Assembly: GCF_019279795.1 (NCBI RefSeq) | Contig: NC_056734.1 | Location: 1,924,744 to 1,988,743 of the forward strand | Reading direction: 5' to 3' | Source: Protopterus annectens | Lineage: Eukaryota; Chordata; Ceratodontiformes; Protopteridae | DNA length: 64,000 nt | Shown: one piece after another, positions 59,046-64,000 of the stretch | Numbering within the stretch: position 1 is the first letter of the stretch | Layout of the letters: every line of letters begins with the position of its first letter | Program-made: the position numbers and the translations under genes | Notes under the pieces: generated by a model | The model's database searches: none | What the model saw: the letters and a program-made list of their open reading frames with translations, nothing else | What the model was told of the DNA's origin: nothing

Positions 59046-59114
<69 letters not shown>
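59036..59114. repeat. (TC)n-(TA)n-(AG)n palindrome
   Basis: TC repeat, TGTATA, TA repeat, TATACACA and AG repeat. The block is close to a perfect inverted repeat of about 79 bp and could extrude as a hairpin. Confidence 0.9.
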
Positions 59115-60988
59115 TAAATATATGCAGTATCATATACATTGTTATCCCATAAGACCTACTGATGCACAACTACACAGCTATTCTGTGATCCATATTTATT
59201 TTATTTTATTTATTGTTTTTTTTTAATTTGGTAACAGGAGTATCTAAATGAACCATTTTCTGATTCACCCTAGACAAGACAAGACAACAAAAATGGCAGA
59301 CAATAAAATACAAGCCTTACACAGCTAACATCACGACACAGAATTTTGCACAGATTGCACTGGTGATATCAATAATCTAGGCTCCACTACTGAAACCTGT
59401 GCAACAAAATCTGACATGCCACAACACCACAAGCCTGAAACACACAATGATGAAAAACTGAATTGTAAGTGTTTGCCCCTCTGCACCCTCACCTGCCAAA
59501 TTTACATATGCCGACTCTGTAGTCACACAAACCTGGAGATGGGAGAAATCCCCCAAAGCAAAGGAATCACTGTTCGTACACACTTAAGAAACTATACTAA
59601 CAATGATTTCCTATGAAAAACAGCTTTCAACATTCTGTTCCTCAGTGTTTTGTGACTTGATCACCTGACAGTTACTAAAAAGTAATGGTTACCATTGCAA
59701 AAGCGCTCATCATTTTGTATTAAAAAAGAAGATTTTACTTTGTCGTGGTTCAGCTTCTTTATTCCAGTTACCTTCCTACTGGACACCTGTGTTTCAACAA
59801 AAAGTAAAACCCAGTGATGTGTACAGATATTGGTAATCTAGAATATCCCATCTTCTTCTATCACCATCCAAAGGATCTCTGCAGAGTGGGCAGCCAAATG
59901 CCTCTAGTCCATACATTGTTTATATAGTAAGGTGAAATTTCAACCACGCAGCCTGGGAAAAGCTCTGCATTTTTCCACTTACTCCTACCACAAATTCTAC
60001 TGGATTTACTATTCAACAGAACAAATTATGAATCAAGAGCCACATTCTGCTGTACTTACTAGTATGACATTATGTGCATTTAACAGGCAGTCTACTATCC
60101 TGGATGAGGAAGACACTTTTGGGTGTTCATTAATTGGAATTGTGTTTTGAGGACAAGTACTTAGCATGAGAAATTGGAAGACAGACTCGGGTTCCATATC
60201 TGTGAATTAATGATGCCTAAGTAATAATGGTGATGGGGGGGCACTTAGCTGTTATTAGTGAGTTCTGGACTAAGGAGCTAACATATTGGTTAAAGGTTGA
60301 GCATAGTGTGTTAATTACAGCAGACAGGCCAAAAGCATAGCCTTCCCATTAGTTTTGCTTGTTACTATGCATTTGGTATTGGTTTAAGTTTCTCAAGCTG
60401 TTCACACTATTACCAACAAAGTCAGGCCCGTGTGCTCTGCCCATTGTCTGCCATATGCAGACAGCATTTCACAACACACTTAAAAAAATGATGATCCTTC
60501 CATAATATTTACATGTATTTTAATCTAATTTTCCATTACATTTGAAATTAATCTCATTTCATTTCTGGCATGTATATTCTAATTCAGAGTGCCTCATAAT
60601 TCTTATTTATCAAATCTTTCACTCTAGTATGAAATGTTGATGCAGTGTACAACCATTCATGCTTCAAAGCAAGGCAGTTTAAATCAGAAGCATTATTATT
60701 ACTACTGTCCTTATTGCTAATGTTAATAATAAAGTAGAGATTAACAGACAATGATATTTCTCGCAGAACTCAGTGTATACAGTAACAGCAGCACATAGAA
60801 GGGCACAATTACAGTAGAGACTAAATGCAGTTCAGGCCTGAATTAATCAACACTTAATCACAACAATTGTGCCTCATAAAACAGACATTATCATAGCAGG
60901 TTATTTCAATGTATATCAGTTGAAAAGGACAGAATAAAATATAGCATCCTGGCAATAAGCAATTACGAGTAAAAAAAAAAAAAGAGCT

Positions 60989-60990
<2 letters not shown>
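59115..60990. other. Unassigned stretch
   Basis: No gene or family recognised. Several short open runs (for example 59416-59616 and 59932-60150) lack any domain. Confidence 0.55.

Positions 60991-61066
<76 letters not shown>
60991..61066. repeat. (TG)n microsatellite
   Basis: About 76 bp of TG, preceded by a 14-base A run. 61067-61817 beyond it holds nothing recognised. Confidence 0.97.
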
Positions 61067-61067
<1 letters not shown>

Positions 61068-62145
61068 TGTCTGTAGGGAGGGGGCATCATTTCTAAAGTC
61101 CTAACTTTAACATCAGATACTGCCTGCCAATGCTTGATTCATTACTTCGGGTGGATAGAGTTTTTTCAATTTTCATAAGCGGTGTTACTTTATATGTTAC
61201 AACTTGATATGTCTAATTAAAATTGAAAGCTTTATTACTAAATTCCTTTCTTCACATGTGGATATAATGTGCAGTGTTACCAGGGTCAAAATGACATTAT
61301 TCCTCTTGGAAGCCTCATAAGTTACTTTCAGATTTATTTGTATCTACAGACAGCAAGTACTAACAAAACTAAAACAAATGTTTGAAGGAACTTTGCTCTT
61401 TTTTTACTTGACATATTGGCAGGTACAATCTGATTACAATCAGATTTCAGTTTACATACTGAAGGGGAAAAGTTCTAGAAGGGGAAAGATAAAATGGTTA
61501 CACTAAAATCCAATGAGTAAGATGACTAAGTATTTCACTTTGTCAGAGCTACTTTCCTCAGTAAAGATAGTAATAATAATAATGCAACCATCGGTCCATA
61601 TTTTATAACTCTCAGTTTATGCTTTGTAAGAAGTAATCCTGAACAATATTCCATGACCTGGACGTATTTTATTTGCATTTACGTGATTTATTTGGAAATA
61701 TTGACTGACAGATGGCACAGACTCATATTGTTCCTGCTTTTGCTTATAAATTGCTTAAAGTGACTTCTTTGAGAGGAGCTGGGTGAAACAGGCTTCATTT
61801 GCAGACCTGGTAGAAAGTGTTTATTTATTTATTTATTTTACTTTATTTTATTTTACATTTGTTAACCAGGAGAGTCCGACTGGACACAGGTCCATTTGCA
61901 GTGGAGGCCCGGGGAGAAAAAGCTCCAAGTTAATTAAGTTACAAGTCGGTTAAACAAGTTGGTACAGATGTAATCAGCATCAACAGAGGTCAATGTCAAA
62001 GTTATACCTAGGTTTACATGTTCTCATTGTAGGATTCTGAGTCTATACAGCAAATAGTCATACATAGGTTTAGAATATCTGATAATTCAGAGTCTTCTCA
62101 GGGTATTGAGTCATCATCAGAGGTCAACATCAACATAATACAAAA

Positions 62146-62158
62146 GTTACATGTACAT
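62146..62158. repeat. Target site duplication of the nested SINE
   Basis: GTTACATGTACAT here and GTTACATGCACAT at 62376-62388 match at 12 of 13 positions and bracket the SINE exactly. Confidence 0.85.
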
Positions 62159-62375
62159 GTTGTGTCTTTTGGCATATCCCGGTTAGGAGTCGCCACAGCG
62201 GAACTCCGGTCCACTAAAATTTGCTAGTGGATTTTTAAGTGCCGAGTTACCAGCCCTGACGCACAACCTTCAACGAAGGCACACCCATTCACGCATGCCA
62301 CCACACAGAAGATGCTCTAGCTTAGAATCGAACGCGACAACGTCTTGCTGTGAGGCGACAATGCTACCACAGCAG
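62159..62375 (-). mobile_element. HE1-like tRNA-derived SINE, copy 2
   Basis: Minus-strand copy of the family seen at 57313: head with GTCGCCTCACAGCAAGACG and box B GTTCGATTC, body GCATGCGTGAATGGGTGTGC, end TTCCGCTGTGGCGACTCCTA and ATGCCAAAAG. Complete from head to tail and flanked by a 13-bp duplication, so it inserted by LINE-type target priming into an existing LINE 3' UTR. Confidence 0.9.
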
Positions 62376-62991
62376 GTTACATGCACATAAATACTAGATT
62401 CTAAGTCTATGCAGTCATAAAGATTTTTTTTTTTTATCTAGTAGGGAGAGTATCAAGAGAGTAGGCCTTTAGTAGGGAAAAAGGCCTAGAGCTGATAGGG
62501 TTGTTAAATTGTTCGGATACAATTTGAGAGATAGTATTAGAATAGGAGGTTACTATTTATTAGGGTTCAGTTTTGTAAGGTACAGTTCTTAATTCCTATG
62601 GGTATAGAGGCTGATTCTACAAGGAACTTGACAGTGCTTTGTAGGATTCATCATACATTGGTGGAGATCTTACTGATTTGCCATGGTCAGGATTATCCGG
62701 GGAGTAGCATGTGCATAGCCAGTTATTAGTCATGTTTTTAGGAGGTGTTTAAATTGTGTTGGAGAGGTCGTGGAGGTTATGTGGTTAGGAAGTATATTCC
62801 AGGACTGGGCTATTGTGCAGGCAAATAGGGATTTACCTGCTTCATTTTTGTGTCTGTGGTGTTTATGGGTGGTTTACGGGTGGTGTGCCAAAAACAGAAA
62901 ATGCATACATGCAGTTCATAGGCAACAAAGTAGCAGGGCTTCTGAAACAATATGTTACTGATTGTACAGCAGGCTGAAAGGTGCAGTGTAA

Positions 62992-62992
<1 letters not shown>

Positions 62993-63055
<63 letters not shown>
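62993..63055. repeat. (TA)n microsatellite
   Basis: About 60 bp of perfect TA units. Confidence 0.97.
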
Positions 63056-63059
<4 letters not shown>

Positions 63060-63941
63060 GACAAGCAGTGCAGTGTGAACACAGCACTATTCCTATGTCT
63101 GGGATAACTGCATTACAAAATAACATTACTTCATGGAACAACACCAAGACTCATCAGTTTAACTCATCAAACTTGTAAATTATTTTCACTGACTTACTCT
63201 AAGCAAAGGTAAAAAAAATCAGTAATTGTTTTTTATTGGTTAAGTGTTTCAGCCTTTAGTCATGTATTACAAAAGACAGGGTTTTATAAAACTGCATTAA
63301 AGGCAAGCTAGTGAAAGGAGACTGCTAATTCACGGTGCAGCTAGCTGTGGCACTGTACAAGGGTGTTCAGTGATTGCATTTACTGAATAAAAAAAAGAAT
63401 ATGATATACTGAACAATAGCGCTAATGAGATTCAGACAGGTGTACTCTGTACACCAGAGCTTCAATCTAAAACTGCTTAGCAGTACAGTTATGGACAACC
63501 TGTAAGTGAAAAGATGCCACTAACCTGCAACTGCAGGCCATTTACCAAACCTGATAGTGCTGCAGTTGTACAAGACATTCCTCTGGGCCACACACACCCT
63601 TGAATACACGCACATATATTATGCATACACACACAATTAAATATACATATTAGTTATCCTAACAATGTGCATTGATAAATGTAGATGAGGACTATAGAGG
63701 CTCATTCATTAAATCTTAATCTTGCACAAAAAACCTGGAAAAAATCCATTTGAAAGTACAATAACTTATAATAGACAAAAGTTACTAGAAATTAAACAGT
63801 CAACATCTACATGTTGCTGGTTGGATGCCTTGAAGTTTGCAGAGTATTGGGGCCTACTACATGCACAAAGCTAGAACAGCTGGGTATTTTAACTCTTCAT
63901 ACTCTAAAGTGCCCGAAACTGGTAGAACAGGTTTCTGGAAT
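63056..63941. other. Unassigned stretch
   Basis: No gene or family recognised. Confidence 0.55.
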
Positions 63942-64000
63942 ATGGCGGACAAGAAAAAAAGAGTAAGAAATGTCAGAGAGCAAGGAAAAGAGGTTACAGA
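63942..64000 (+). CDS. Possible N-terminus of an ORF running off the window
   Basis: ATG in a fair initiation context (GGAATATGG, G at +4) opens a frame of 19 codons that is still open at the window end. It starts MADKKKRVRNVREQGKEVT, a basic N-terminus. It could be ORF1 of an L1-type LINE or the first exon of a host gene; 19 codons cannot decide, and chance is possible. Confidence 0.25.
   Translation, partial: MADKKKRVRNVREQGKEVT

Larger units (their letters stand above)
61818..62890 (-). pseudogene. L2/Rex1-like LINE 3' end with nested SINE
   Basis: On the minus strand the ORF end reads CTIAQSWNILPNHITSTTSP and TQFKHLLKT (62825-62730), the WNxLP-FKxxLK pattern of this group. A 3' UTR follows and ends in TTTA repeats at 61818-61860. 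61818-61950 resembles 7985-8080, so both share a 3' end. The UTR is split by the SINE at 62159-62375. Confidence 0.72.

Overview
This is a stretch of repeat-dominated vertebrate nuclear DNA. It is AT-rich and full of long (TG)n and (TA)n arrays. I recognise no host exon, tRNA gene, rRNA gene or CRISPR. The mix of elements (DIRS, Penelope-like, CR1-, L2/Rex1-, RTE- and L1-clade LINEs, tRNA-derived SINEs including an HE1-like one, hAT and foldback MITEs, and a gamma-type endogenous retrovirus) suggests a non-amniote vertebrate with a large genome, such as an amphibian, lungfish or fish. The species is an inference and cannot be fixed from sequence alone.

Layout. 1-3992: 3' half of an endogenous retrovirus (pol, frameshifted env, polypurine tract, 3' LTR). 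4380-5290: decayed Ty3/gypsy integrase on the minus strand. 5470-7200, 14655-15965, 22270-24722 and 54440-55110: four copies of one CR1-like LINE. 7985-9870, 14065-14590, 34430-35550 and 61818-62890: 3' ends of L2/Rex1-like LINEs, one carrying a 56-bp minisatellite. 12577-13582: a Penelope-like element with an inverted terminal copy. 20225-20540 and 44050-44365: two copies of a hAT MITE, one with a perfect 8-bp target duplication. 25238-25587, 36927-37302 and 58804-59029: a foldback MITE family sitting inside microsatellites. 28850-32115: an L1-clade LINE whose ORF2 is split by 53 copies of a 24-bp unit, in frame. 33236-34262 and 37740-40540: two RTE-clade LINEs. 48278-53687: a nearly full-length DIRS-type tyrosine-recombinase retrotransposon. 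SINEs lie near 27.3, 37.6, 42.5, 57.3 and 62.2 kb.

How the parts relate. Two LINE/SINE partnerships can be read directly. A tRNA-headed SINE ends in the CR1-like LINE tail, and the HE1-like SINE ends in the RTE LINE tail. Both minisatellites arose inside LINE coding sequence. The DIRS element shows the expected inverted termini plus an internal complementary region that matches both outer ends, which lets its termini be placed to the base. Nearly every coding segment is broken, so the window is best read as intergenic or intronic DNA built from transposon layers. The best unexplained signals are the 24-bp array that is open on both strands, the LINE-borne minisatellites and the microsatellite-nested MITE family.
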